Shown piece after piece: positions 1-11,888 of a stretch of DNA of 64,000 nt (position 1 is the stretch's first letter; every line of letters begins with the position of its first letter). The notes under the pieces were generated by a model. The model ran no database searches, had not been told where the DNA came from, and saw only the letters and a list, made by a program, of their open reading frames with translations. The translations under genes and the position numbers were made by a program. This stretch comes from Lepus europaeus. Lineage: Eukaryota > Chordata > Mammalia > Lagomorpha > Leporidae. Location of the stretch: contig NC_084831.1 of the NCBI RefSeq assembly GCF_033115175.1, forward strand, positions 74,781,502 through 74,845,501, read 5' to 3'.

Positions 1-28
1 TAGCCTGTTGAGCCGTGGTGCTGGCATT
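1..28 (-). repeat. CSINE head, cut by the window edge
   Basis: The first bases read 'tagcctgttgagccgtggtg', the reverse complement of the tRNA-like 5' head of lagomorph C-repeat SINEs; complete copies at 31.9 and 56.2 kb end with the same string. The rest of the element lies left of the window. Confidence 0.85.
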
Positions 29-2344
29 GCTTTCTAATAATAGAAGTATAGTATTTATAATGCTTGAATTGGATCTTTACAATGTCAATGAATATTGATA
101 AATGCACTGTAAGGTGATTCACTTTGTTTATTAGGATCACCAAGTCATCATATACCTCTGAGTAAATGACTTGTAAAAATGATTTTTATAAATTATTGGA
201 GTCCTGGCAATATTTCAAAATTTAAAATTTGAATACAATTTGTATAAAATGAAATCACATTTTTAAATATGTCTAATGAAGTTCTGATTAATACAGATAG
301 TTTAAAAATTTAATGGTGTTTTCTTATTTGTAAAATTTCTCTCAGAAGAGTTACTTTTCCTGCCTTGAAGCAAAAAAAAAATATGCTTAATTCATGGGAT
401 TTATGTGGAAAATATGTCAATATTCCTCCACTTTCATTCAAAACAGCATTTGTATTTTTGCCAAATACTGTATTGGCCAACCTAATCAAAGAAGACACCT
501 GATAACCATTTCCATGTCCTGTTCACTATTATGAGAAATTAAAAAGGCAAGCCGTAGAGATCCAGAACTCATAATGCTTAACTTCCTGCTCAAGTTTTAA
601 CTTCTAATTTTTGCCATAAAATATTTGTTTTGTTTTCTACCTTTCCTTTTATTTTACTAGGAGACTTTGGCAACTTTTCCATTTTCTCTAATTTCAGAAA
701 GTTGTTGACAATTCCAAAGGCATCAGAAGAAATATACCCTTTGGTGTATTAGAACTCAATAAATGACCTAGTGATAATCTACTCCAAACCAGGGCGCTGC
801 GTTACAGTGGTATTACGTATGAAAAAATATATAAACTTGTCATCTAATTTCAAGTACTGAAGTCACAGCTCATTGCACGACTTAGTAGCTGAGTGGCTTT
901 GAGAAAGAGTCTTAGGATCTTTGAGACACAATTCTGTAATGCGAAACCTTGGAACTAATAACCTGGCTTACTTCATAGGTTGGTTTGAGAAGGCTAATGC
1001 GTGGAGTGCATTCAGCACCATGTCGGGCATACACATCCCATCCTGAACTCTAGGGAGCCTGGTGCGGTGGTGGAAACCCGTCTCCTGAAGGCCAGACCTG
1101 GCCGTCTATTACAGGCTCCGCAGGCACGTGAGCGGTGCACTCCTGTGTCTCTTCCCCAGTTGTCTCTGTTTTTGTTTACTTGCAGGCAAAATCTGGGCAC
1201 ACCAGATTGTAGCAATTAGGAGAGAAAGTGAGAACCCTCAAAGTCAGAGGGAAAATCAAAGCAGAGACAGTCACTAAATCTTCCAGAAGGAAGGAGGAGA
1301 AAAAGGAGCAAAAACTTGATGGGCTGCATTCTGAATGTTAGTTTCTTAAAAGGGATTTTTTGTGGTGAGGGACAATGGGAGGTACAATACAAACCCAAGG
1401 GCAGGCCTCACGGAAATCAAAGAAATTGGCACTACAGGCACATTGTAGAATAAGGGAATGTTTGAAAAGAGAGGGCTATGTATTTACCATTTTGCTTGAT
1501 CTACATATCAAAAGCATCCTTCACTGTATATAGAAGATCCTTGCAGGAAAGTGTTTCATATGAAAAATAAAAAAAAAGGAAAGAAAAGAAAAAAAGAAGA
1601 AAGTGCTGGAGGCCATGTCATATTTTTTTTCATCCTATTCTCTTTCATAGGTTTTAGGCCAGGTGCGCCAGCTCATGCAAACTAATACCTTTCCAAATCC
1701 CCACAAAAGCAAAAGAAGATACTGGGAAATAAAGCATCTCCTACATGAACACAAAGTAACTGAGAAATGGAAATAATTGAGGGGAAAATTAAGTGGTCTC
1801 AACACAAAAAAAGCACACCTTTCTCCTTTCCCCCCAATAACTTCTTATGTACTAAGAGCCTACTGTGCTAGTCAGGAAAGAAGAAACTTTTGTTCACCTA
1901 AATTCAGAAATATTTTATTTGATAATGTATCTTCCTAAGTATTTTGAATCAGTCGTATTGAAAAACTCCAAGTCAGCTCTCGAATGAGTGATTAGCTATT
2001 TGAAAACTTGCATTTTTCTATCCAAGTGGCAGGCCTCCTCTTGGGCAGACACCGTCATGGCAAACATTTTTCCTTAATAAAGAGACATCACTCTTCTTAT
2101 TGCAAACAAGTTAACAGACCTTAAAGCTTTTTTGGGTTGTGTTTCCTTATTTGTTTTTGTTTTTAGAGGCAAAGAAATTTGTCTAGGCATTTAACGAAAA
2201 CTGCTAAACAGTTTTAGGGGCCAAAAAAGATGATTTCACACAAAATGAAGATTTAAAGTCTGTCGTAACACTTATCAGTCAAATGTATGATTTTTTTTTG
2301 ACTCAACAATCCAGAACAAGATCTCAGGAGGTGCATTTCATTGG
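29..2344. other. single-copy AT-rich sequence, no gene seen
   Basis: No ORF with recognisable protein similarity, no lagomorph SINE and no L1 is visible here. There is an A-rich low-complexity stretch at about 1560-1605. The frames at 1.0-1.4 kb are short, overlap on both strands and resemble no known protein. Confidence 0.6.
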
Positions 2345-2349
2345 TGCGC

Positions 2350-2575
2350 CTGTATATTGTGGCAATGTGTGTGAGAGCACATTGGTTTTTTAGCTAGAAG
2401 GCCTGGCTTCAAATCCTGCCCTGTGTTCTAGTTGTCAGATGGGTCCCTCTCTTAACTTTCCTGAGCTTCCTATAAAATGCAATTGGCATCACCTATCATT
2501 TATGTCACATCGTTATCATAAGATGTGAATAATTAACATAAAGAAAGATGTTGGTGCAGTTCTTGAAGTGTTTTG
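2350..2575 (+). repeat. MIR-like ancient SINE
   Basis: The segment carries diverged MIR landmarks in sense order: 'ctggcttcaaatcctgcc', then a region like 'gtgaccttgggcaagt' (here 'gggtccctctcttaact'), then 'tgagcttcctataaaatg', which corresponds to the MIR core 'tcagtttcctcatctgtaaaatg'. Divergence is high, as expected for a pre-placental repeat. Confidence 0.6.
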
Positions 2576-2839
2576 GGTGAAACAAACATCATTATCAAAA
2601 TGGAGCCCTCTCTCCTACACGTCCTGTGAGTTAGCAGGTGCTGCCGTTTCTACCTCCTAACTCCTTCTTGGTTCCATGTTCTTTTTTGGATCTTCCACTG
2701 CTTTGCCTAAATTAAGCCCCTCATTAGCTCAAGGCTTGACTAAACAGTCACGTAACTCAACCTTACTTACAGATTCAACTACCGACTACCCATTCTTTAT
2801 GTTGAATTTTCTCTCTAGAGAATAAATATAGTCATATTA

Positions 2840-3312
2840 TCCTTCTGCTTAAAACTTTTGATGACTTCCTGATGCTCATAAAACAGGATTTAATCTCTCT
2901 TAAGTGATACACAAGAGATTTTGTCATTAGGGAGTTCCCATCATCTCCCATTTCACATCAAAGATCTTATGTAATAAATACACTATATACTATCCTTTTT
3001 CCTGAACTTCTAGCTTTGCACTTGCTGTTCTCTTCCCCAGTGATGTATTTCCCACCTTCTGACAGTGAACAACTATTCATCTTTAAGACACAGCTGAAAT
3101 GTCACCTCCCCTATGTAGCCTTCTCAGAGCACATAGGGAGAATTTATCACTCCTGTAGGACATATAATTATAGCCATTATACCACACCATATTTCTTTAA
3201 TTACTTGTTTATATGTATGTCTCCACACTGACCTGCAAGCCCCATGTATAGCAGAGAGCCAAGAGTCTGTTAGTATGAGTATTTGGTAAATATTTACTGA
3301 ATTAATGATTAA
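2840..3312 (+). repeat. L2 (LINE-2) 3' end
   Basis: Successive landmarks match the L2 3' region in sense order: 'tttgcacttgctgttctctt', 'cccaccttctgacagtg', 'catctttaagacacagctga', 'aatgtcacctcccctatgta', 'gccttctcagagcaca', and a terminal 'ttggtaaatatttactgaat'. The C-terminal end of L2 ORF2 would lie here, but it is decayed and not translatable as one frame. Confidence 0.8.
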
Positions 3313-4479
3313 GAACAACAACAAAAAATCAACGATGTTACAATGGGTTGACTCATGAATTAATATGTGTAAAATTTTCAAGTGGCCTTTTATTTTTATG
3401 GTATATTTGTAGATTTTGTCTGCACAAGTGAGCAAAAGAGACAGAACTGAAATATTTTGGGGAAGTCAATTATACTGATAGTGCAAGCAAACATATTTTT
3501 GTCCTGAATTTTCAAGTTTCATAGAATCAATTTACTCTATTTGTTTAGACACAGCATGAACACAGTGGCATGGTGGTTATTCCCAGAAAATACCAATTTT
3601 AGATAGTTCATTCTTTCCCTTGGCGAGCTAGCACAAAGGAAACCCAAGGATGTGAACTCATACAATGGCAAACTGACTTGGCCGTGACTTTGTCCTGGAC
3701 TCTCAGAGCACTCCCATGGAACACACTCGTATCTTTGCTTCCCCTTCTGTTCAACAGTATTGGCCTCTATCTTCAGGATGCTGTGAATTTAATGAGAACG
3801 TTCAGTGGTGGTTCCATTTTTTTTCTTACTTTGTGAATAAAAGAGAAATGTAAAGTACGTTGCTTTGCAAAGGTGGGAGCCAGGTTTCAGTAATTAACTC
3901 CAGTTAGCGCCTAGCATCGTGCTGACAGTGAATAAATGTTCCTTGCCGGTGATGAAACACTAAACATAAGAACCTGTGTTTCTGGTTCTGCACTGTCATA
4001 AAGCTGCTATTATTCAGCATTTATTAGGCACCCACAGAGAATGAGGCATAAACATGACAAGTGGAAAACATACAGTCCCTAACCTCTAAATTACGAAAGA
4101 CAGATGCACAGGAAAGCCGGTGGACCTCGAAATTGTTTCCAAATGGCTGTTTGTGGGAGGATTTAGAGAGCAAGAACACGGAAAGAGGGGTGGGCTGGGT
4201 GCACAGGATGCAGTGGAAGGAAGTGGGAGGTGTGAGAGCAGGTAGTGTTTTCATAAAAGGAACAGGGTAGGAGCTCAGGGTGTTTGGCAGAGTCTTCAGC
4301 GTCCACGGGAGTGAGCCACTGGTGACAATGAAGAACCTAATGGAATGAAGAGGGAGGACTGTTCCTCTTTTGTCCCTCCCTGTCCTCTTTGCTCACAGGA
4401 ACACTTCCTCTGGCTTCCCTGAGTAGTAGTAAGAGGAAAAACCATGATTCTTTTACAGCAGGACACGCCCATGCTAAAT
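3313..4479. other. single-copy sequence, no gene seen
   Basis: Nothing recognisable apart from a weak L2/MIR-like motif near 4017-4060 ('agcatttattaggcaccc'). The short overlapping frames at 4.0-4.3 kb on both strands have no recognisable similarity. Confidence 0.5.
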
Positions 4480-4625
4480 GAACACTTATGCCATCTACTA
4501 GCCTCAGTTTCCTCATCTTTAAAGTGGAACAAAAATACATCAAAGGGCTGACCTGAGAATGAAGGGCAATGCAGCAGGTGAGTGGCCCACGTTGGTGCCT
4601 TGCACGTAGCTGGGGACCCAAATCC
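4480..4625 (+). repeat. MIR-like core fragment
   Basis: Contains 'cctcagtttcctcatcttta' followed by 'aagtgg', the highly characteristic MIR core, and a downstream segment like the MIR tail ('ggtgccttgcacgtagctg'). Confidence 0.65.
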
Positions 4626-5100
4626 AGAACAGCCTGGATTTTGGAAACAGGCCAGCGTGCCAACCTCTGACGTGGCAGCTTTCAGCTTTTCATGCCTTCC
4701 CCTTCTTCCAGTTTAGCACGGAGTAAGACTTCACAGAAAAAGAAGATTACGTTTAAACACGCAATATTCGTGAGTTAGTACGTAGATAGGGTGTATATCA
4801 CTCTGGTGGTGTGTTTGCAACTGAATTTGGGGCCAGCGAGATCTTAACCTAGTTAATAAAAAATTTTTTTTTTACCAATCACTAGAGAAAAGAGCAAAAA
4901 ATCCACAGTGGAGGCCTGGAAAAATGGTTCCTGGGACCCTCGAGGGCGCTTCCCTCAGTCTTCGCATCCGCTGAGCTGGTCTATATCGTTAAGTCTTCCT
5001 TACAAGGAGGCTTTCAGGCAATTTCACACCGCTTTCCTCCGATGCAGCCCCCAAAAAACATGTAAACCCAAGGGATTAGTGGCGACTTAAAGGGAAAATA
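4626..5100. other. single-copy sequence, no gene seen
   Basis: AT-rich with a T run at 4863-4873. A 60-residue frame at 4908-5090 has no recognisable similarity and no splice context that I can defend. Confidence 0.5.
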
Positions 5101-5104
5101 GTGT

Positions 5105-5310
5105 AAAGTTACACCATGCACGGGGGCCGCGCTGCCTTGATGCACTTTTCCCTGGGGCTCCTACCGGGAATGAGACTTATCTAAGCGGCCTGGTCCACTC
5201 CCACACCCGCGAGCCGCCGGAGCGCAGCCCTTTGTTGCGGCGTGCAGGGGAATTGCGCAATCTCAGGGGCTCGCAGAGTCTGTAACGACCCGCATTGCAG
5301 AAACACACGG
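5105..5310. promoter_or_regulatory. CpG-rich patch, candidate regulatory island
   Basis: About 16 CpG dinucleotides fall within roughly 210 bp ('gggggccgcgctg', 'acccgcgagccgccggagcg', 'gttgcggcgtgcag', 'attgcgcaat'), while flanking DNA is AT-rich and CpG-poor. Unmethylated CpG clusters in mammals often mark promoters or enhancers. It is shorter than a classical CpG island, and no exon or promoter motif set is evident. It is not part of any repeat I recognise. Confidence 0.4.
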
Positions 5311-5339
5311 GAGTTCACTCTGTGGGCATGAAAACTTAA

Positions 5340-5765
5340 ATCTCTTTCTATATTTCTTTGTTGACAGTTGCAAAGCAGGGCAAGGTGGTAAACAAAATGT
5401 TTATTCTGGCAACGCTGCTTTCATAGGTGGTTCAGATACATTCTGGAGAGGGGGCACTAGCCTGAAATGGAAATGAAATGGGACCATCAGCGCGGGGCTG
5501 TGTGGAAGTCTCCAAAAAGACTGACGAGCTCCCAAACACAGCCATCATGAGGCTGGCATCCTTACCCTGACGATCTCATCAGAACAATAATTAATAAGCA
5601 TGAATTAGGCTAATGAAATCAGATAGGGGAATGCAAGGCAGCCTCCTGTTTGGTAGCACTGCTATTTTCTCTATTATTTAAACTCTAACTGAAAATGGAA
5701 TTTACCATCCGAGATCTAATTGAGCCTGACTTCTAGGCGATTTTTTTTAAAAAATGTGTATCAAC
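5340..5765. promoter_or_regulatory. candidate distal enhancer, homeodomain-site rich
   Basis: Repeat-free DNA next to the CpG patch. It holds clustered homeodomain-type cores: 'aataattaataag' (about 5585), 'catgaattaggctaatga' (about 5600-5617) and 'atctaattgag' (about 5715). This density in non-repetitive DNA is typical of conserved developmental enhancers in gene deserts. Function is inferred; conservation cannot be tested from one genome. Confidence 0.35.
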
Positions 5766-6479
5766 GGGCCTTTAAGCAGGGGCAAGTGTGAAAATATTAA
5801 GAATCTAGACGCTGGCTCATGCAACATTGGAAACAGTGATCAAATCAGAAGAGCTGCAGGCATTTTCTGCTCCGTGGTAAGACTGCAGACATTGCAGGTA
5901 AAAGAGATGATAAAGAGGAATTTTTGTTCATGGCTATAGTTTTGAAAAGGCAGAGAATCTGCTTCCTCAATGGCAGTTTTCGGACTTTCTTGACACACAC
6001 GGATTAGTAAATAATTAAATTGGAATACATCATTCCCTCCAAGAATAAGCACTGTCGTGTGATCTGGAAAAGGAATTGGGGATCAAGAGGGAGCCCTTCG
6101 GCCCATAGAACAGAGCCCTGAAGACTTGACCTGGAAGTGAATGGGGGAGACTGCTGTCTCCAGTGAGAATTCACCAGCAGGCCCGGGATGCTCTAGCTGG
6201 GGGAAAAAAAAAAAAAGGTGGATGTGAGCCTGATGTGATTTGGCTTCCGTGTGAGTCGCCCTTCCCAAGAAAGCTTGAGACTCTGAAAGGGATCAGGGAC
6301 AAAGGAAGGTGTGTTTCCCGTTCTTCCCCTTAAGCAGCAGTGGATCAGGAGAGCCCCTGTGCGAAGTGGAACAGTTTGGGACCCATGCCAGTGGCTTCAC
6401 CTGTTCTTGAGAGCAAGTGCCAAAACAAAAAGAAGACAGGAGGAACGCACTTGTGAGTAAAGGGTTAAACCAGCAGGGA
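5766..6479. other. single-copy sequence, no gene seen
   Basis: No repeat landmark and no recognisable coding frame. An A12 run sits near 6204-6216. Confidence 0.5.
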
Positions 6480-7180
6480 GTGTGGATAAAATCACAGCAT
6501 AGTTCATATTTGATAATATTGGATCTATTCTGAGCTTACTTATCAGTTGGTTATTGTGCTAATAATTGCCATTAAAATTAATACTATATTTTGGAAATTA
6601 GGCAAAGAGCTCACAAGTTTGCTTTACACAGAGCTTTCCAAAGGCAATCTGGGGAACTTGTTTCTGGAATGCAGCTGTGTGAGTTTTCATTAACATCTTG
6701 CAGGTGGAGCCTAATTTTAGTTCAGCATTGAGAAGGGGGAATTGTTTTCCTCATGATACCCACAGCACCACAACAGCAGCAAAGCAGGTGGGGCTTCACC
6801 AAACACTTGTTTACTTTCCTGTTTAAAAAAAAAAAAAAACCAGATGATTCATATCGTTAATGATACAGTTTCTATTTGATTTTAACATGTCTTTAACAGA
6901 ATAGCCTGGAGTGCATTTGACCTACAGTTACTCAGATGTGAAACAAAAGCAATGAAATGGAAAATGATAAGAAAATGAGCAATGAATCCTAAATATAGTG
7001 GAGGAGAAGCCGGTGAATGAAGTGCAGTAAAATTTAGAAATACATCTGTTTGGCTACAAAAGCATTTTCAAAAGCAACCTTCCAGATTCTACTTTGGTAA
7101 TTTGACAGGGGCCCAGTTCGAAAGCTCAATGTAATTTTCTTTCTGCCATTTCGAGAAGGAAGCTCTCGGAGAAAGGAAGA
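6480..7180. promoter_or_regulatory. candidate conserved non-coding block
   Basis: Repeat-free, with clustered motifs: 'gataatattggatc', 'gtgctaataattgccattaa' (6557-6576, two homeodomain cores), E-boxes 'cagctg' (about 6672) and 'caggtg' (about 6703), 'gcctaatttta', and repeated ATTA/TAAT cores. It may be a developmental enhancer; this is inferred from motif clustering only. An A15 run near 6825-6839 shows that part of it is not under tight constraint. Confidence 0.3.
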
Positions 7181-10100
7181 ATGTCTGGGAAGAGAGGAGG
7201 TGAAGGGTGAGCACGCACAACTGAGATGCAGAGCGCTGCTTGGACAAGTTCTTCCCTGGCCTTCAAAGCCCTGGGAATCACTAGGAATTGGCCTAAATGT
7301 TAGGTCTGTGGAAAAACATTCTAGAAAATCAGAGAGTGATGAATGGCAGTCATTTCTCTTTCAATTTCATTTGTCTTTCAAAATAGCTGAAGCTTTCCAT
7401 GAAGCTTCAGGGGAACACATGCCCCACAGTGAACCCACTGTGTGTGACTCTGGGGATGCGGGGACAAGGCAGTGTGTCATCTGGCTTCAACAAGTGCCTT
7501 TCAGCTCTTCTACCCTGTGGGGCGCCCATGAACATTCCATCACCTCCACGGGGAGGAGGCAGGAAGCAGCTCCATGCGCGTATTTGTTTCTTCCAATTCA
7601 GTCTTTTGGAATGGCTGGAATCTGTGATTATGGTGCATAGACGCCTATTGTTCTGAACCTGAAAATAAGCCTTTTCTTAAAAGCCCTCTTCTAGACCTTG
7701 AAGGTCACCTTCCAGGGCTTTGCCTTTATGAAAGTTCCTAACCTGGAATACAGGTTTGCCGATGAATGTGTTTCGTACATGACAAGGTTGGGTGGTTTTT
7801 TATTTTTTGGCTTTTGGGGTTTTTTTTTCCTTTCTTTGTTACCTCAGTAGACATGAACATGCATTTTTCTCAGGAAAGAGTTTGTAGTTCTTGCATTCCT
7901 GAGAGAATTTGTAACCCCTAAGAAGAAAACTATTGCCTTATACAGAATGTTATGAAATATTTCTTCTAATGTAATAGAAATACACTTTGCTAATACTGTT
8001 ACTAAAAAATAGTCTTTTAAGTCTTCCTCTGCTCTGGAGTTTTACTCTGATTTGGGAAATTTTGCACTTTAAGTCTTTACAGTTTCTTTCCCTAGGTTGT
8101 CATTATTCTTTCCCTCTTTCTGACCTGTAAGCAGACTAATGAGCATCAAAAAGAATAGGAGATTTTATAAAGATGTATTCCTCTATTCAGCATAGATTTG
8201 CTGCATACCTATTATATTTAAGATGTTTCTGGATTTCGGAAATGTAAGATACAGGCTGTTCCCTTGAGAAGTTCCACAGCCTGTGGCAGAAGTATCTAAC
8301 TAGGAAAAGAAACTCAACCAACAGATCTGTTTTTAAAAAGGGGGGGGGAGAATTATATGAACCCCAAGATTTTCAAATCATATTCCACAACTCTCATTTT
8401 GAGATGTAAGTGAAAAAGTCAGAAACAAATGATGCTGACCCTTTGACAATATGACCAAAGCCACACCACACCCAAACACATCTGTCGTCCCATCCTTCCC
8501 ACCTGTAGACGTGGCTGTAGAGGGGCTGTGTGGGTGACAGGATGGAGCAATAGACCTTCAGGCTCCCAGGAGTGGAATGTGGGGAAAGGTCATCCAAAGG
8601 CAAGAAGGAGCCAGTGTGTTTGAGACTTGGGCTAAGTAAGCATTTCTGGTTTGATCGAAGAGATTCCCTGGAGTTTCATCAGATGGTGATTTTGCAACTC
8701 TCTTGAGGAAAGTCCTTCTGGTGTTGTCATGAACACAATGCCCTTTATTTCCCTGATAAGAACCAATCTCTAGATGTGATCTCCCTCCTGTAGCCTGAAA
8801 CTCAGTCTCTGTTGCTATTTCTTGCATTCCCATACCTGAAGCTCCTCTCACTTCCTCAAAGTTTTTTCTTTGACTCCAGCTTACAGGAATAGGAGAGCAG
8901 AGAGACAGGGAAATTATTTGATACGGAGTAGGACTGGAATATGAGTGTTCATGTATAAAAGGAATTACAAGATAGCGCACATTTTTATGTGCTCTGTAAA
9001 AACCCGTGGTACTCCCAATTCTTTCTCAGTGTAGCTCACTCTGTCCATAGCAGATGCCATCAACTTGATCTTCATTTTTAGCATCATTCGGAATGTAAAT
9101 TTCAGTCTCTACCTTCTTCTCTTCATCTTGAAATGCAGGGCTATCTTCAGGCGGAGGGGAGATGGAGCGGCAGGGCCATCTCCAGAAAGTCACAGAGCTG
9201 GTTTTGGCTATCTGAACAGAGGGCCCTTTTAAAAAATATTCCTAGTTAAAAAGCCCAGAATTGGCAACTCGCCTTCCTCTTTTTCAGATTTTTCATTTCT
9301 TTGTAAATTCTTCCTACTCTCCTTTCTAGGCAAACCTACCCCTTTCCTGCTGAGATTCCTTAAGTCACAGAGCAAAATGTCACCGACAGGAAACATGTGA
9401 TTCATTTCACTCTTGCTGGTAGGTACATTCAGAATTCTACTTCAGGAGGTTTATTTCCCATTTTTAATCTAAACCTTATTGGGCTGCCTGCAGTGGAAGC
9501 CTCAGCCACAGCTGCTGAAATATCAAGTCTTTTCAGAAGCACTTAAAGAAGACTTGGTTGTCACGGTGTTGCTTCTGAAGAAGTTCCAATCAGCAGCGAG
9601 GTAAAATTTATGAGATTCTTATGAGAGTTTGGGTTTCTTAAAAGCGTACACATGCCACAGAGAATCTGAATGCCTTCCACGAAAACTGTGTAGTCCTGCC
9701 CACCAGCACAAACACGTGTGTGGCTGTGGGGGAGAAGGGTACTACAGTCATCTAAGACAAATGAGCTGCGTGCTGCTTACAGGCTTCCTGGGAAAGAAAG
9801 GGATTCTGCACCTTCAGCTGGGGAGCCCTGCCAATAGCTAATTGTTATTCTTTGGTTCTAGGGCCCATCTTGAGAATTCATTGCTATCAGTTCTGCTTGG
9901 GTTTTTTTAGCCTACAGATTGAGCAAGGATAAACAAAGCATTAGCCAAAAACTCTGTAAGGACGTGAGAATCTCTACTTTGTAGAAAAGAAATAATAATT
10001 CAAGAATAAAGAATATTTTGATTGTACATACCAATACGCCTGGGTAAGGTCTACTCTTGGTTTTCTTTTCAAGATTTTTGATGATCAAAAATTACGGAGA

Positions 10101-10630
10101 ATGAGGCAAAATGACTGCTACATATATATTTTTTCATGAAAAGCCATTTTGCCTCAGCCTCCACATATATGTGTGCCTGTGTGTGTTTATTTAAAATCAA
10201 ATTGAATAATGTATTCTAAAAGTGTTTATACTCATCCTCCTGCCAAGAAGAGATCCAGTTACTCAAAGAGATTGAATTATGTTGGATAACAGAAGTGCCA
10301 ACCAATCTTCACCCAGTGGTATTTGACAAATTCAGGACATTGCATATGAAAAATATAGGTGAGGAAGAGTAAGCAAGACACGGATAGGCTTGCTGGGGGG
10401 AGACGAGAATTGGAGAAGTTATTAATAATATAGATGCTATTTACTTTGCTATAACACATGGTAATTTTTGTGTCTATCTACAAGATGATTTGGTCTTTCT
10501 AATAATTTTAGGGGAAGTCTGGGCAAGTATTATCAAGTAATTTTGTAGAGTAGAGTGTTAAATCAGGTGTTATAAAGTGATATTCTGGCATTTTGTTCCA
10601 GAATAATATTTAACAAAACATTAAATTACA
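7181..10630. other. single-copy sequence, no gene seen
   Basis: No lagomorph SINE or L1 occurs across 3.4 kb. A diverged L2-like motif lies near 8185-8310. A 146-codon frame at 7200-7640 has no recognisable domain and overlaps another frame on the same strand. A short perfect inverted repeat at 10102-10156 is listed separately. The G run at 8340-8349 is simple sequence. Confidence 0.5.
10102..10156. repeat. 12-bp perfect inverted repeat (hairpin)
   Basis: The left arm 'tgaggcaaaatg' (10102-10113) is the exact reverse complement of 'cattttgcctca' (10145-10156). The 31-nt loop is AT-rich. It could be the remains of a small palindromic DNA transposon or a chance hairpin. Confidence 0.6.
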
Positions 10631-10631
10631 T

Positions 10632-10712
10632 GAGACTTTATGGAAAACAAGAGATTTTATGTAAAAAAAAAAAAAGAGATTTTATGTAAAACAAGAGACT
10701 TTATGTAAAAAC
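10632..10712. repeat. short tandem repeat, four ~19-25-bp units
   Basis: Units start 'gagactttatggaaaacaa' (10632), 'gagattttatgt' plus an A run (10651), 'gagattttatgtaaaacaa' (10676) and 'gagactttatgtaaaaac' (10695). The second unit is lengthened by an A13 run. This is a small minisatellite-like duplication. Confidence 0.85.
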
Positions 10713-10863
10713 TTGACATATCTAGAAAGTTAAAACTTCTAGAACTACTGCACAGTGCTCCTATCTCCCCTGACAACATAGTGCCCCTCCTGAAAATTTC
10801 CTTATCCTCAGTCTCCTCACTCATTCTCATTACTTGTTTGGCCTTCTTAGGCACTTGTGGCTA

Positions 10864-11153
10864 TTTTTTGTTTGTTTGTTTGTTTGTTTTTCTAGTTGAT
10901 TATTTTTGGAGACAGACAAAGATCTCCCATCTACTGGTTCACTCCCCAGATGTCCACAATAGCTGAGACTGGGCAGGTTGAAACTTAGAGCCAAGCATTC
11001 AATGCAGGTCTCCTATCTAAGTGGCAGAGACTGACATACTTGAGCCATAACCTGTAGCCTCCCATGGTGCACCTTAGTAGGGTGTTGAATCCAGAGCAGA
11101 GCCAGGACTCCAAATCAGGCACTCCAATAAGAGATGCAGGCATCCTAAGCAAC
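10864..11153 (-). repeat. old CSINE, antisense, 5' end missing
   Basis: Starts with a (TTTG)n tail, then 'gatctcccatctactggttc', 'actccccagatgtccacaat' and 'cttgagccataacctgtagc', all CSINE landmarks in reverse order. It is strongly diverged, and the tRNA-like head is absent where the next SINE begins. Confidence 0.75.
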
Positions 11154-11155
11154 AT

Positions 11156-11327
11156 CTTTTTTTTTTTTTTTTAAAGATTTATTTATTTATCTGAAAGGCA
11201 GAGTTACAGACAGGCAGAGGCAGAGGCAGAGAGAGAGAGAGGTCTTCCATCCACCGGTTCACTCCCCAGATGGCCGCAGCAGCTAGAGCTGCACCGATCC
11301 AAAGCCAGGAGCCAGGAGCTTCTTCCA
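11156..11327 (-). repeat. CSINE fragment, antisense, 5'-truncated
   Basis: T-run, 'aaagatttatttatttatct', 'gaaaggcagagttacagaca', 'gtcttccatccaccggttca', 'agccaggagcttcttccagg'; it then stops abruptly at non-SINE sequence. Only the 3' half of the element was inserted or kept. Confidence 0.9.
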
Positions 11328-11397
11328 GGTGGAAAACATTGATATGACAGCAGTGTAACTTCCTTCTCTGTTTATATTATGGGTCAGATGGTTTTCT

Positions 11398-11722
11398 TTA
11401 AAAAAAAAAAAAAAAAAAGCTTATTTATTTACTTGAAAGGCAGAGTTAAAGAGAGAGAAAGAGATATCTTCCATTTGCTGATTCACTCCCCAAATGGCTG
11501 CAATGGCTGGAGCTGGATTGGTCCAAAGCCAGGAGCCAGGAGCTTCTTCAGGTCTCCCACATAGGTGCAGGGGCCCAAGCACTTGGTCATCCTCCAGTGT
11601 TTTGCCTGCATTAGCAGGGAGCTGGGTTGGAAGTGGAGCAGCCAGGACTCGAACCGGTACCCTTACTGGACACCAGCATCGCAGGCAGCAGCTTTACCCT
11701 CAACACCAGAGTGTCAGCCCCC
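11398..11722 (-). repeat. CSINE, antisense, near full length
   Basis: An A-run with short T-rich tail at 11400-11435, then 'gaaaggcagagttaaagag', 'gctgattcactccccaaatg', 'gaagccaggagc'-type body, 'ggactcgaaccggtaccctt' and the head end 'accagagtgtcagccccc'. All landmarks are in reverse order. Confidence 0.92.
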
Positions 11723-11888
11723 AGAATGTTTAGCAATAAGCATTTTATGAGAAGAGCATTGAGGCATCTCTATCACAAGCAATGTGGAGAGAGTCTGGAC
11801 AACTTCTCTTTAAAGTCGTCCAACACAAAGCTTGTGGGTTTGGCATTTTTAACTCATTTATTTATTTATTTAAAAAATATCTTCATTT

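Noticed and set aside
1655-1690. 'ggccaggtgcgccagctcat' resembles the head of an Alu/7SL SINE
   Set aside because: The match ends after about 20 bp, lagomorphs lack Alu, and no body or tail follows.
5450-5462. CTCF-like 'agggggcac'
   Set aside because: Only the core half fits; the flanking bases do not match the longer consensus.
7200-7640. 146-codon plus-strand open frame
   Set aside because: No recognised domain; a second frame overlaps on the same strand; no splice or promoter context.
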